DNA of 46,169 bases from QHCF01 sp003244275 (GTDB lineage Bacteria > Actinomycetota > Acidimicrobiia > Acidimicrobiales > QHCF01), in the NCBI GenBank assembly GCA_036806345.1, contig DAIROT010000012.1, positions 1 to 46,169 of the forward strand, in the 5' to 3' direction. The notes under the pieces are model-generated. The model searched no databases, was not told the DNA's origin, and saw nothing but the letters and a program-made list of their open reading frames with translations. The translations under genes and the position numbers were made by a program. This document shows, in pieces, positions 7,896-15,272 of the stretch (position 1 is the stretch's first letter; every line of letters starts with the position of its first letter).

Positions 7896-9307
7896 CTACG
7901 CGTCCCGGGCGCAGCGCAGGCCGGCGAAGATCTGGCGGCGTATCGGGAGGTCCCAGTTGCGAAAGGTGGGCCGTGCCGCCCCTGGCCAGGTGGCCCACGA
8001 ACCGCCCCTCAGCACCTTGTGCCCCGGTCCGTAGAACACCTCGGAGTACTCACGGTAGGGGAACGAGGCGAATCCCGGATAGGGCTCGAAGTCCGACGCC
8101 GTCCACTCCCAGACGTCGCCGATCATCTGCTGGGCGCCGCACGGACTGGCTCCCGTCGGGTGGGAGCCGACCGGGGTGGGCTGCCCGTGCTCCTGGCCCA
8201 GGTTGGCCCGGTCGGGAGTTGGGTCGTGGATTCCCCAGGGCCAGAGCCGCTTGGTCGACGAAACCGAATCCCAGGTGGCCGCCCTTTCCCACTCCGCCTC
8301 CGTCGGGAGCCGTCCTCCCGCCCAGCGCGCGTAGGCGGCGGCCTCGTTCCAGGAAACAAACGTGACCGGCTGTTGCGGCTGNNNNNNNNNNAGGCATCCG
8401 CCTCGTACCAGCAGACGTGGACGACCGGCTGGTCCAGGGGCAGGTCCTCTTGTTGACCGAACCGCCGGCGCGACCAGGCCGATCCTCCTGCCGGACGCCA
8501 GAACTGTGGATGCTCCAGGGCCGCCTCCTCTCGCCATGCCCAACCCTCGGCGGCCCACCAACGAGGCTGTGAATAGCCGCCGGCCTCCATGAACTCCAGC
8601 CAGTCTCGGTTGGTCACCGGATCGGTGTCGATCCAGTATGGGGGTAGCGCGACCTCATGGGCCGGGCGCTCGTTGTCCAGGGCCCACGGATGGGCGCTGG
8701 TACCCATGGTGAAGGTGCCGCCGTCCACCAGGATCTCGGCCGCCGCCCGACATCCGGCCGCCCGCTCCGGCCGACCGGCCGGCCGGACCGGCAGGTCTTC
8801 CACCAGCTGCAGGGTGGCCAGCATGGTCTCGTCGTGCTGATGCTCGTGCTGGATGACCATCCGGTATACGAAGGCATCAGCCAGCAGCTCTCCTGACGGC
8901 CGCCCAGGATCGAGGTCGATGCTGGCCAGCCGGTCCAGCACCTGGGCCCGCACGCAGGCCACGTAGGAGCGGGCCTCGGCCGGGGCCATCAGGGCCAACG
9001 CCCGGCGGTCCCGACGGGGATGGCGAAAGGCATCGTAGGTGTCGTCCAGGGCCGAGCCCACTCCCTGGCCGCCCAAGGCTCGCAGCAGCCAGAGATCCTC
9101 GTAGTTGCCCACATGGGCCAGATCCCAGACCAGCGGTGACATGAGGGAAGAGTGCTGGCCCACCAAGACGGCGTCCTCATATGGGTCCAGCAGCCGCAGT
9201 GAGCGCTGCCGGGCCGCCTCCAGCTCGGCGGCCACCATCTCCCTGACGTCGGGCTCCCTGACGTCGGGCTCCCTGACGTCGGGCTCCCGGAGGTCGTTCA
9301 GGCCCAC
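7896..9307 (-). CDS. egtB: hercynine oxygenase EgtB, interrupted by a scaffold gap
   Basis: The non-haem iron enzyme joining gamma-glutamylcysteine (or cysteine) to hercynine with O2. The N-terminal DinB-like domain has VWDLAHVGNYEDLWLL and the iron motif in IQHEHQHDETM. The C-terminal FGE-sulfatase fold has GGTFTMG, GRLPTEAEWERA, GDVWEWTASDF, VLRGGSWAT and RRQIFAGLRCA. Ten Ns at 8382-8391 break it, and the reading frame differs on the two sides, so the true gap is not ten bases. Both gap edges encode the same part of the protein (QPVVHVCWYEADA before, QPVTFVSWNEAAA after), as if divergent contigs overlap. The start is taken as GTG 9307, overlapping the end of egtA by 10 bp. The N-terminus contains three PDVRE repeats. 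Confidence 0.88.
8382..8391. other. scaffold gap (10 N)
   Basis: Ten unknown bases within egtB. The frame changes across them and both flanks encode homologous residues, so the gap length is nominal. Confidence 0.98.
9239..9283. repeat. three 15-bp tandem repeats at the egtB start
   Basis: CTCCCTGACGTCGGG occurs three times in a row (9239-9253, 9254-9268, 9269-9283). On the coding strand each copy encodes PDVRE, directly after the EgtB start. Confidence 0.92.
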
Positions 9308-10653
9308 GAGGGCTCCCGGCCGGTCGCTACGGGAAGGAGTCGCCCGTCGGCGACCCAGGCCTCCACCAGGTCGTCCGCCGGGCACCGCCCCCGGGCCACG
9401 TACCGTTCCTCGAAGGCCACGCAGGCATCGGTGGTCTCGGCATCGGCGCCGGCCCGCTCCATCCCGCCGAGTGCCGCCGTGAAGCAGTGGCGCGCCGCTG
9501 ATGCCAGGCCGGGATGGCCTAGGCCGTGCCGGGCCGCCTCCGACCACCGCCCGGCGGTGTGGGAGGCGGCACGGGCTGCCGCGCCGGAGGCCTCGGGGTC
9601 GCCCAGCAGGACGGCCGGAACAGCGGTTGCCACCCGCCACCACGGGTCGGGCAGGGCGTCGATCATGCGCAGCTCCAACCAGCCCTTGGGCCGCACCGGA
9701 GGGAAGAGAGTGGTCAGGTGGTAGGCCAGGTCGTCCAGATTTGGATATCCAAGAGGGGTCCCGGTGGCCACTGACACCGGTCCGCCTGCTGGGCGGTTCA
9801 TCCAGTCGGCGAAGGTGAGTGGCTCCAGCACCGGCTGGAGCTCACCCGCACCGGAGCCGGCGTGGATCATCATCACACGTGCTCTCAGCGCGTAGTCGGC
9901 CCAGGCGGCTGCCGGCTGCTGCCACGAAGGCCCGGCGCGAGGGCCGTGGGCCACCGGAGCGGTCCGCGTTGGGTCCATGGCCAGGCACCGGGCCAACCGG
10001 GTGGACTTGAGCCCTGATGGAGCGCCCATCACAAAGGGCGAATTGGCGAAGGCGGCCGCCATTACCGGGCCGAGAGCATGGGCCAGGGCCCACCGCTCGA
10101 CCACATCGCACGGCTTACCCACATCCAGGTTGACCTGGACTGAGGCGGTGCCGCACATCATGGACCCGCCGGCCGGCCCCTGGGAGTCGAAGTAGGCCTG
10201 CATGGCGACGTAGCGGGAGCCCTCCAGGACTCGGACGTCGGGGCGGATGGGGTCCAGGCCCATGGCCGAGGCTTCCACGCCCAGGCGGCCGAGTGCCTGG
10301 CGAAGGGCCAGGGCGTCGGCGGCCACCGCCTGGGTGAGGGACGAGAGATTGGCGGCCGGTTGGCTGCTCAGCTCCACCTGACCACCCGGTTCGAAGGTCA
10401 GCTTGCTGCCCGCCGGCAGGGTTCCCACCGCTTCGGCCAAAGCCTCCAGGGTGGCCAACTCCACCCGGGCCTGGCGGTCTCCCGACGGGAAGGTCAGCCA
10501 CTCCAGCTCGGCCCCCACCCGGCCGTCGCCGCCGCCCGCGAAGCACTCCTCCTCCACGAACCGGTGAACGTCGTCCACACCGATGCAGGGGCCTGAGGGA
10601 CGGGCACCACTCGGCCGGTCCACCCCGACGACCCTAATGGGGGAGAGCGGCAA
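9298..10653 (-). CDS. egtA: glutamate-cysteine ligase EgtA
   Basis: A protein of up to 451 residues of the GCS2 ligase family, making gamma-glutamylcysteine from glutamate, cysteine and ATP as the sulfur donor for ergothioneine. Visible family features are VGAELEWLTF near residue 50, KLTFEPGGQVELSSQP (about 84-99), SRYVAMQAYF, MCGTASVQVNLD and the later GWLELRMIDALPDPWWRVA. It is the first gene of the egtA-egtB-egtCD operon, and its stop lies inside the egtB start region. The start is uncertain: TTG at 10653, GTG at 10623 and a later GTG near residue 26 are all possible, because the first 25 residues show no family conservation. The operon promoter should lie in 10654-10700, next to the divergent nickel transporter promoter. 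Confidence 0.88.
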   Translation of the reverse strand: MPLSPIRVVGVDRPSGARPSGPCIGVDDVHRFVEEECFAGGGDGRVGAELEWLTFPSGDRQARVELATLEALAEAVGTLPAGSKLTFEPGGQVELSSQPAANLSSLTQAVAADALALRQALGRLGVEASAMGLDPIRPDVRVLEGSRYVAMQAYFDSQGPAGGSMMCGTASVQVNLDVGKPCDVVERWALAHALGPVMAAAFANSPFVMGAPSGLKSTRLARCLAMDPTRTAPVAHGPRAGPSWQQPAAAWADYALRARVMMIHAGSGAGELQPVLEPLTFADWMNRPAGGPVSVATGTPLGYPNLDDLAYHLTTLFPPVRPKGWLELRMIDALPDPWWRVATAVPAVLLGDPEASGAAARAASHTAGRWSEAARHGLGHPGLASAARHCFTAALGGMERAGADAETTDACVAFEERYVARGRCPADDLVEAWVADGRLLPVATGREPSWA

Positions 10654-10687
10654 CAGTGGTCGCGGGACCCCCGAATAGTCGCCACTA

Positions 10688-10732
10688 GATCGCAGGAGTG
10701 ACTTGCGATCAGCTCGCAGGACGAGCTACAAT
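10688..10732 (+). promoter_or_regulatory. promoter with two palindromes for the Ni/Co transporter gene
   Basis: A sigma-70-like promoter: -35 TTGCGA (10703-10708), an 18-bp spacer and -10 TACAAT (10727-10732). The inverted repeat GATCGCA-N9-TGCGATC (10688-10694 and 10704-10710) overlaps the -35 box. A second one, AGCTCG-N5-CGAGCT (10711-10716 and 10722-10727), fills the spacer. TCGCAGGA is also directly repeated at 10690 and 10714. Repressor operators are likely in this position, but the regulator is unknown. The palindromes do not resemble the NikR consensus. Confidence 0.55.
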
Positions 10733-10790
10733 GCCGACACGGGAACCGGTCCGGCGTCGCGGGGCCATCAAGCTGGGAGGAGATCGACAT

Positions 10791-11897
10791 ATGGCAACTG
10801 CCACCGTCACCAAACCCAGTCTCAGCAAGAGGCTGACGCCCTCGGAGTGGCGACAAGCCGGCAGCCTCACCGCTGGCGTGGTCCTCATCCACATCCTGGG
10901 CTGGGGCGCCTTGGGCTTCTTCGTCTCCCAGGGCGGCAACAAGGGCCTTACCCTGAGCACGGGAGTGCTGGCCTACACCTTTGGGATGCGCCACGCCTTT
11001 GACGCTGACCACATCTCAGCCATCGACAACACCACCCGCAAGTTCATGCAGGATGATCGCCAGAAGCGCCCCATGAGCGTGGGCTTCTTCTTCTCCCTCG
11101 GCCACTCCACGGTGGTGCTGGCCCTGGCCATGGCTATCGCCTTTTTTGCCAAGAGCGCGATCGGCCAGGTGAAGAGCGATCATTCCACCCTCCACAACTT
11201 CGGCGGACTGTTCGGAACACTGGTATCGGGCAGCTTCCTTTATCTCATCGCCATCCTGAATCTGGTCATCCTCATCGGCATCGTCAAGATCTTTCGCGAG
11301 ATGCGCCGGGGCAAGTACGACAACGACGAGCTCGAGCGCCAGCTCAACAGCCGCGGTCTGCTCTTCCGCTTCTTCGGACCGCTGGCTCGCGCCATCAAGC
11401 ATCCCTGGCAGATGTACCCCATGGGCTTCCTCTTCGGCCTGGGCTTCGACACCGCCACCGAGGTGGCCCTGCTGTCCCTGGCCGGTGTCGCCGCCTCCGG
11501 CGGCCTCCCATTTTACGCCATCATCTCCCTCCCGCTCATATTTGCGGCCGGGATGTCCCTGTTCGATACGCTCGATGGTGGTTTCATGAGCTTCGCCTAC
11601 GGGTGGGCCTTCTCCAAGCCGATCCGTAAGGTGTACTACAACATCACCATCACCGGGCTGTCGGTGGCGGTGGCCCTGGGAATTGGGACCATCGAGCTCC
11701 TTTCGGTGCTCCAGAGCCAGCTCAACCTGAAGGGTGAAATCTGGAATTTTGTCGGTAACTTCGACCTCAACCATGCCGGCTACATCATCGTGGGCCTCTT
11801 CGTGGCCACGTGGGCCATCGCCCTGTCCATCTGGCGCTTTGGGCACGTCGAGGAACGGTGGCAGGCCTCGGCCGATCGAGCCCGCCTCTCCGGCTGA
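10791..11897 (+). CDS. nickel/cobalt transporter, NiCoT (HoxN/NixA) family
   Basis: A 368-residue membrane permease importing Ni2+ or Co2+. About eight hydrophobic segments are present. The family signature in the second helix is intact: RHAFDADHISAIDN, with His68, Asp71 and His74. GFFFSLGHSTVV and LGFDTATEVALL are the other conserved blocks. ATG at 10791 is preceded by GGAGGAG at good spacing. The substrate cannot be read from the sequence, and no nickel enzyme or cobalamin gene is adjacent. It lies divergent from the ergothioneine operon and about 25 bp before tldD on the same strand. The promoter carries two palindromes, consistent with metal-responsive repression, although no regulator gene is nearby. 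Confidence 0.92.
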   Translation: MATATVTKPSLSKRLTPSEWRQAGSLTAGVVLIHILGWGALGFFVSQGGNKGLTLSTGVLAYTFGMRHAFDADHISAIDNTTRKFMQDDRQKRPMSVGFFFSLGHSTVVLALAMAIAFFAKSAIGQVKSDHSTLHNFGGLFGTLVSGSFLYLIAILNLVILIGIVKIFREMRRGKYDNDELERQLNSRGLLFRFFGPLARAIKHPWQMYPMGFLFGLGFDTATEVALLSLAGVAASGGLPFYAIISLPLIFAAGMSLFDTLDGGFMSFAYGWAFSKPIRKVYYNITITGLSVAVALGIGTIELLSVLQSQLNLKGEIWNFVGNFDLNHAGYIIVGLFVATWAIALSIWRFGHVEERWQASADRARLSG

Positions 11898-11921
11898 CCT
11901 GGCGTTGGCTACGGTCAAGGT

Positions 11922-13427
11922 GTGCGCCACATCGATCCGGAGTTCCTGGCCCTTCCCCTGAGGCGACTGGCTGACGCCGCCCTGCAGGCGGCTCGGGATG
12001 CGGGGGCTGAGCACGCCGACCTGCGGGTGGAGCGCATCCGCACCCAGGACCTGGCCGTTCGCGACGCCGAGCTGGAGTCGTTCTCCGACGATGACGACCT
12101 GGGCCTGGCCGTGCGAGTGGTGGTCGATGGCACCTGGGGCTTCGCGGCGGGGGTGGACCTGGACACCCACACGGCCGCCGACCTGGCCCGGGAGGCGGTC
12201 GAGATGGCCCGGGCGGTGCGCCAGCTCAACTCCGAGCCGGTCGAGCTGGCCGCCGAGCCGGCCCACGGGGACGTCACATGGATCAGCGCTTACGACGTCG
12301 ACCCGTTCGAGGTCCCGGCGCAGGGCAAGGTGGAGCAACTGAGCGAGTGGTCGCGCCAGCTACTGGCGAGCAGCGGGATCGACCACGTCGACGCCTCGCT
12401 CAGCCAGGTACGGGAGAACAAGTTCTACGCCGACCTGGCTGGGACCATCACCACCCAGCAGCGGGTACGGATCTACCCTTGCCTGACGGCGGTGAGCGTG
12501 GACGGCGCCAGCGGTCGTTTCGACTCCATGCGGACCCTGGCCCCGCCTGTCGGCCGGGGCTATGAGTACCTGGGCGGTACCGGATGGGACTGGACGTCGG
12601 AGCTGGCGGAGCTGCCGGATCTGCTGGCCCAGAAGATGGTGGCGGCATCAGTGGAGCCGGGGCGCTACGACCTGGTCATCGACCCCTCCAACCTGTGGCT
12701 CACCATCCACGAGTCAGTGGGCCATGCCACCGAGCTGGACCGGGCCCTCGGCTATGAGGCCAGCTACGCCGGGACCTCGTTCGCCACGCCCGACCAGCTC
12801 GGCCGGCTGCGGTATGGGTCCGATCTCATGGCGGTCACCGGCGACCGGACGGTGGACCACGGCCTGGCCAGCGTGGGCTGGGACGACGAGGGGGTGAAGG
12901 CTCAGAGGTGGGACCTGGTCCGGGACGGGACCCTGGTGGGTTACCAGCTGGATCGCGGCATCGCCGGGCGGGTCGGGGCCGACCGGTCCAACGGCTGCGC
13001 CTTTGCCGACTCGGCCCGCCACGTCCCGTTGCAGCGCATGGCCAATGTCTCGCTGGCGCCGGGCCGGGACGGGGCCACCACCGAGGACCTCATCGCCGGG
13101 GTGGATCGTGGCATCTACATAGTGGGCAACAAGAGCTGGTCCATCGACATGCAGCGCTACAACTTCCAGTTCACCGGTCAGCGCTTCTACGCCATCCGGG
13201 CCGGTCGCCTGGATGGCCAACTCCGAGATGTGGCCTACCAGTCCACCACCACCGACTTTTGGGGGAGCCTGGGCCGCCTGGGGGGCGAGGCGACCTGGGT
13301 GCTGGGCGGGGCCTTCAACTGCGGCAAGGCCCAGCCCGGCCAGGTGGCGCCGGTCAGCCACGGCTGCCCCTCGGCCCTGTTCAGCAACATCGCGGTTCTC
13401 AACACCGTCGAGGAGGCGGGCGCATGA
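11922..13427 (+). CDS. tldD: TldD family metalloprotease subunit
   Basis: A 501-residue TldD/PmbA family protein. The family forms a TldD-TldE heterodimer that cleaves unfolded or modified peptides, for example in microcin maturation and CcdA degradation in Escherichia coli. The HExxxH zinc motif that marks the TldD partner is present as IHESVGHATELD (His263, Glu264, His268). Conserved family blocks follow: GRDGATTEDLIAGVDRGIYI and a C-terminal Gly/Cys-rich part with FNCGKAQPGQVAPVSHGCP. GTG at 11922 is the start. The stop overlaps the next ATG (ATGA), so the two subunits are translationally coupled. The peptide substrate here is unknown. Confidence 0.9.
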   Translation: MRHIDPEFLALPLRRLADAALQAARDAGAEHADLRVERIRTQDLAVRDAELESFSDDDDLGLAVRVVVDGTWGFAAGVDLDTHTAADLAREAVEMARAVRQLNSEPVELAAEPAHGDVTWISAYDVDPFEVPAQGKVEQLSEWSRQLLASSGIDHVDASLSQVRENKFYADLAGTITTQQRVRIYPCLTAVSVDGASGRFDSMRTLAPPVGRGYEYLGGTGWDWTSELAELPDLLAQKMVAASVEPGRYDLVIDPSNLWLTIHESVGHATELDRALGYEASYAGTSFATPDQLGRLRYGSDLMAVTGDRTVDHGLASVGWDDEGVKAQRWDLVRDGTLVGYQLDRGIAGRVGADRSNGCAFADSARHVPLQRMANVSLAPGRDGATTEDLIAGVDRGIYIVGNKSWSIDMQRYNFQFTGQRFYAIRAGRLDGQLRDVAYQSTTTDFWGSLGRLGGEATWVLGGAFNCGKAQPGQVAPVSHGCPSALFSNIAVLNTVEEAGA

Positions 13428-14806
13428 GCGCCGCCGGCCCGGAGCGGCTGGTGGACGCCGCCCTGGCTGGTCTGGGTCCTGATGGCGGGGTGGTAATCGT
13501 CGAGCAGACCTCGGCGGTCAATGTCCGGTTTGCCAACACGACCCTTACCACCAACGGCACCGAGGCGTCCCGGTCCATGACCGTGGCGGCGGTGGACGGT
13601 GACTCGCTCGGGGTGGTCGCGTCCAGCGCGGTGGGCGACTCCGAGGCAGTGGCCAGGCTGGTGACGGCGGCGCGGACGGCCGCGGCCGAGAACCCGGCGG
13701 CCGAGGACGCCGCTCCCCTGCTTGCCGAGGGCGCTGATCCTGACTTCGAGCTACCGCCTGAGCGCACGGGCACCGCTGCCCTGGCCGCCCTGGTGGACGG
13801 CCTCGGCGCCGCCTTCGACCTGGCCCGCTCCTGCGCCTCCTATCACCTCTACGGCTTCGTCCGCCACGAGCTGCGGACGACGTACGTGGCTACATCAGCC
13901 GGGCTTCGCCGGCGCCACGTCCAGCCCACCGCCTCCCTCGACCTCACCGCCCGCAGCCTGGATGGATCGGCGTCGGCCTGGGCCGGACAGGGCGCCCGGG
14001 AGATGGGCGACGTCGACGTCACTGGCGTGGCCGGACAGGCGGTCCGGCGCCTGGCCTGGGCCGGACGACGCCTGGAGCTGGCCGCCGGACGCTACGAGAC
14101 GCTGCTGCCACCGGCCGCCACCGCCGACCTCATGGCTTACCTCTACTGGTCGATGTCTGCTCGGGCGGCGGTCGAGGGGCGCACCGCCCTGTCCCGGCCC
14201 GGGGGCCAGACCAAGGTGGGGGAGCGGGTGGCCGCCCTGCCGGTGACGCTGAGCAGCGATCCGGGCCGGGAGCCCATCGCATGCATCCCGTTCCTGGCCA
14301 CCTCGTCGTCGAGCGAGTACGCCAGCGTGTTCGACAACGGCCTTCCCGTCGGCCCGACCGACTGGGTGAGAGAGGGCGTGGTCAGTTCGCTCATCACCAC
14401 CCGGCACACGGCCGACCTGGCCGGGCTGGCAGTGACCCCGCCCGGCGACAACCTGGTGCTCGAGGTGGGCGGCGCCGAGGCGGATATGGAGGCGATGATC
14501 GCCTCGACCGAGCGGGGCCTGCTCCTCACCTGTCTGTGGTACATCCGCCAGGTGGATCCGCAGACCCTGTTGCTCACCGGCCTCACCCGCGACGGGGTCT
14601 TCCTGGTGGAAGGGGGCGAGGTGGTCGGCGCGGTGAACAACTTCCGGTTCAACGAGAGCCTACTTGACCTGCTGGGTCGCATCGTCGAGGCCGGCCGCAC
14701 GGTGGCGACACTCCCGCGGGAGTTCCAGGAGGAGCTCCCGCGCGCCGCCATGCCCCCGCTGCGGGTGGCCGAGTTCAACATGAGCTCGGTGAGCCAAGCC
14801 AGCTGA
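13424..14806 (+). CDS. pmbA: PmbA/TldE-type metalloprotease partner
   Basis: A 460-residue partner of the preceding TldD. It lacks the HExxxH motif, as expected for the TldE/PmbA half. It shows the matching architecture: an N-terminal domain with NVRFANTTLTTNGTEASRS, a middle region with GRYETLLPPAATADLMAYLYW, and a C-terminal portion ending near VGAVNNFRFNESLLDLLGRI, a block typical of PmbA proteins. ATG at 13424 overlaps the tldD stop by four bases. The frame stays open upstream inside tldD, but that extension is a shadow. The gene ends facing whiB2, with a palindromic repeat element between them. Confidence 0.9.
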   Translation: MSAAGPERLVDAALAGLGPDGGVVIVEQTSAVNVRFANTTLTTNGTEASRSMTVAAVDGDSLGVVASSAVGDSEAVARLVTAARTAAAENPAAEDAAPLLAEGADPDFELPPERTGTAALAALVDGLGAAFDLARSCASYHLYGFVRHELRTTYVATSAGLRRRHVQPTASLDLTARSLDGSASAWAGQGAREMGDVDVTGVAGQAVRRLAWAGRRLELAAGRYETLLPPAATADLMAYLYWSMSARAAVEGRTALSRPGGQTKVGERVAALPVTLSSDPGREPIACIPFLATSSSSEYASVFDNGLPVGPTDWVREGVVSSLITTRHTADLAGLAVTPPGDNLVLEVGGAEADMEAMIASTERGLLLTCLWYIRQVDPQTLLLTGLTRDGVFLVEGGEVVGAVNNFRFNESLLDLLGRIVEAGRTVATLPREFQEELPRAAMPPLRVAEFNMSSVSQAS

Positions 14807-14816
14807 GGGCAGGCAC

Positions 14817-14867
14817 TTGGCGAAAGTGGCCGATGCCCGAGTCACTCGAGTTGCCCACTTTCGCAAA
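14817..14867. repeat. palindromic intergenic element, copy 1 (possible two-way terminator)
   Basis: Perfect 10-bp arms GCGAAAGTGG (14820-14829) and CCACTTTCGC (14855-14864) enclose 25 bases, which include a small inner palindrome CGAGT-C-ACTCG (14838-14848). It sits between the convergent pmbA and whiB2 genes. A second copy with the same arm length and the same 25-base centre length lies at 35836-35880. Confidence 0.8.
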
Positions 14868-14899
14868 TTGCAGCTCGGCACCGAGTCGGACGCGGCGGC

Positions 14900-15160
14900 T
14901 CAGCCGGCCTCGCGGATGATCCGGACACCGCGCCGCTCCCGCTCGCTCATTCCGCCCCAGACGCCGAACCTCTCGCCGTTGGCGATGGCGAAGTCCAGGC
15001 ACTCCTGCTTCACCACGCAACCCTGGCACACCCCCTTGGCCTCACGGGTCGGGGAGCCTCGTTCCGGATAGAACAGCTCGGGGTCGAGTCCCAGGCAGTT
15101 GGCCCGTATCTGCCAGCTGCGGTCCAGATCGGGTCGGAACAGCTCGGCCAGTCCCTCCAT
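14900..15160 (-). CDS. WhiB-family iron-sulfur transcription factor (WhiB2/WhmD-like)
   Basis: An 86-residue actinobacterial regulator binding a [4Fe-4S] cluster through four cysteines: RANCLGLDP, then GVCQGCVVKQECLDFA. The cluster is followed by the GVWGG turn (ERFGVWGGMSERERR) and a basic C-terminus that contacts DNA next to the primary sigma factor. The phrases GSPTREAKGVC and ERFGVWGG are closer to WhiB2/WhmD, linked to division and septation, than to WhiB1 or WhiB3. ATG at 15160 is chosen because an AGGGAG box lies 7 to 8 bases upstream; an in-frame start at 15214 would add 18 residues without family similarity. It is monocistronic and divergent from the helicase gene. Confidence 0.9.
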   Translation of the reverse strand: MEGLAELFRPDLDRSWQIRANCLGLDPELFYPERGSPTREAKGVCQGCVVKQECLDFAIANGERFGVWGGMSERERRGVRIIREAG

Positions 15161-15216
15161 TGGCGGTCTCCCTCGTGGCCCTGGCTTGTGGCTCCCCTGT
15201 TGGGCGCCCTGCATCA

Positions 15217-15228
15217 GTGTAACTACAC
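15217..15228. promoter_or_regulatory. palindrome GTGTAACTACAC upstream of whiB2
   Basis: A perfect inverted repeat GTGTA-AC-TACAC, in an AT-richer patch 57 bp upstream of the whiB2 start and 45 bp before the divergent helicase start. It could be an operator. No clear -35/-10 pair could be assigned around it. Confidence 0.35.
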
Positions 15229-15272
15229 AACTGTAATCAAAGCGGTCCGTCTCTGCCAGCCGTCGGGTTATT

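Noticed and set aside
8123..8381. EgtB continuing in the same frame after the gap
   Set aside because: Only the other frame after the gap gives the conserved EgtB C-terminus with GDVWEW and LRGGSW motifs.
10688..10710. NikR operator
   Set aside because: The known NikR operator has GTATGA-type half-sites with a long spacer; the palindrome here has different half-sites and a 9-base spacer.
10654..10790. Cobalamin riboswitch upstream of the nickel/cobalt transporter
   Set aside because: The space between the predicted start of transcription and ATG is only about 50 bases and no B12-box-like sequence is seen.
12908..13423. Extended N-terminus of PmbA inside tldD
   Set aside because: The upstream in-frame stretch has no family similarity, and the ATGA overlap at 13424 gives a normal PmbA length.
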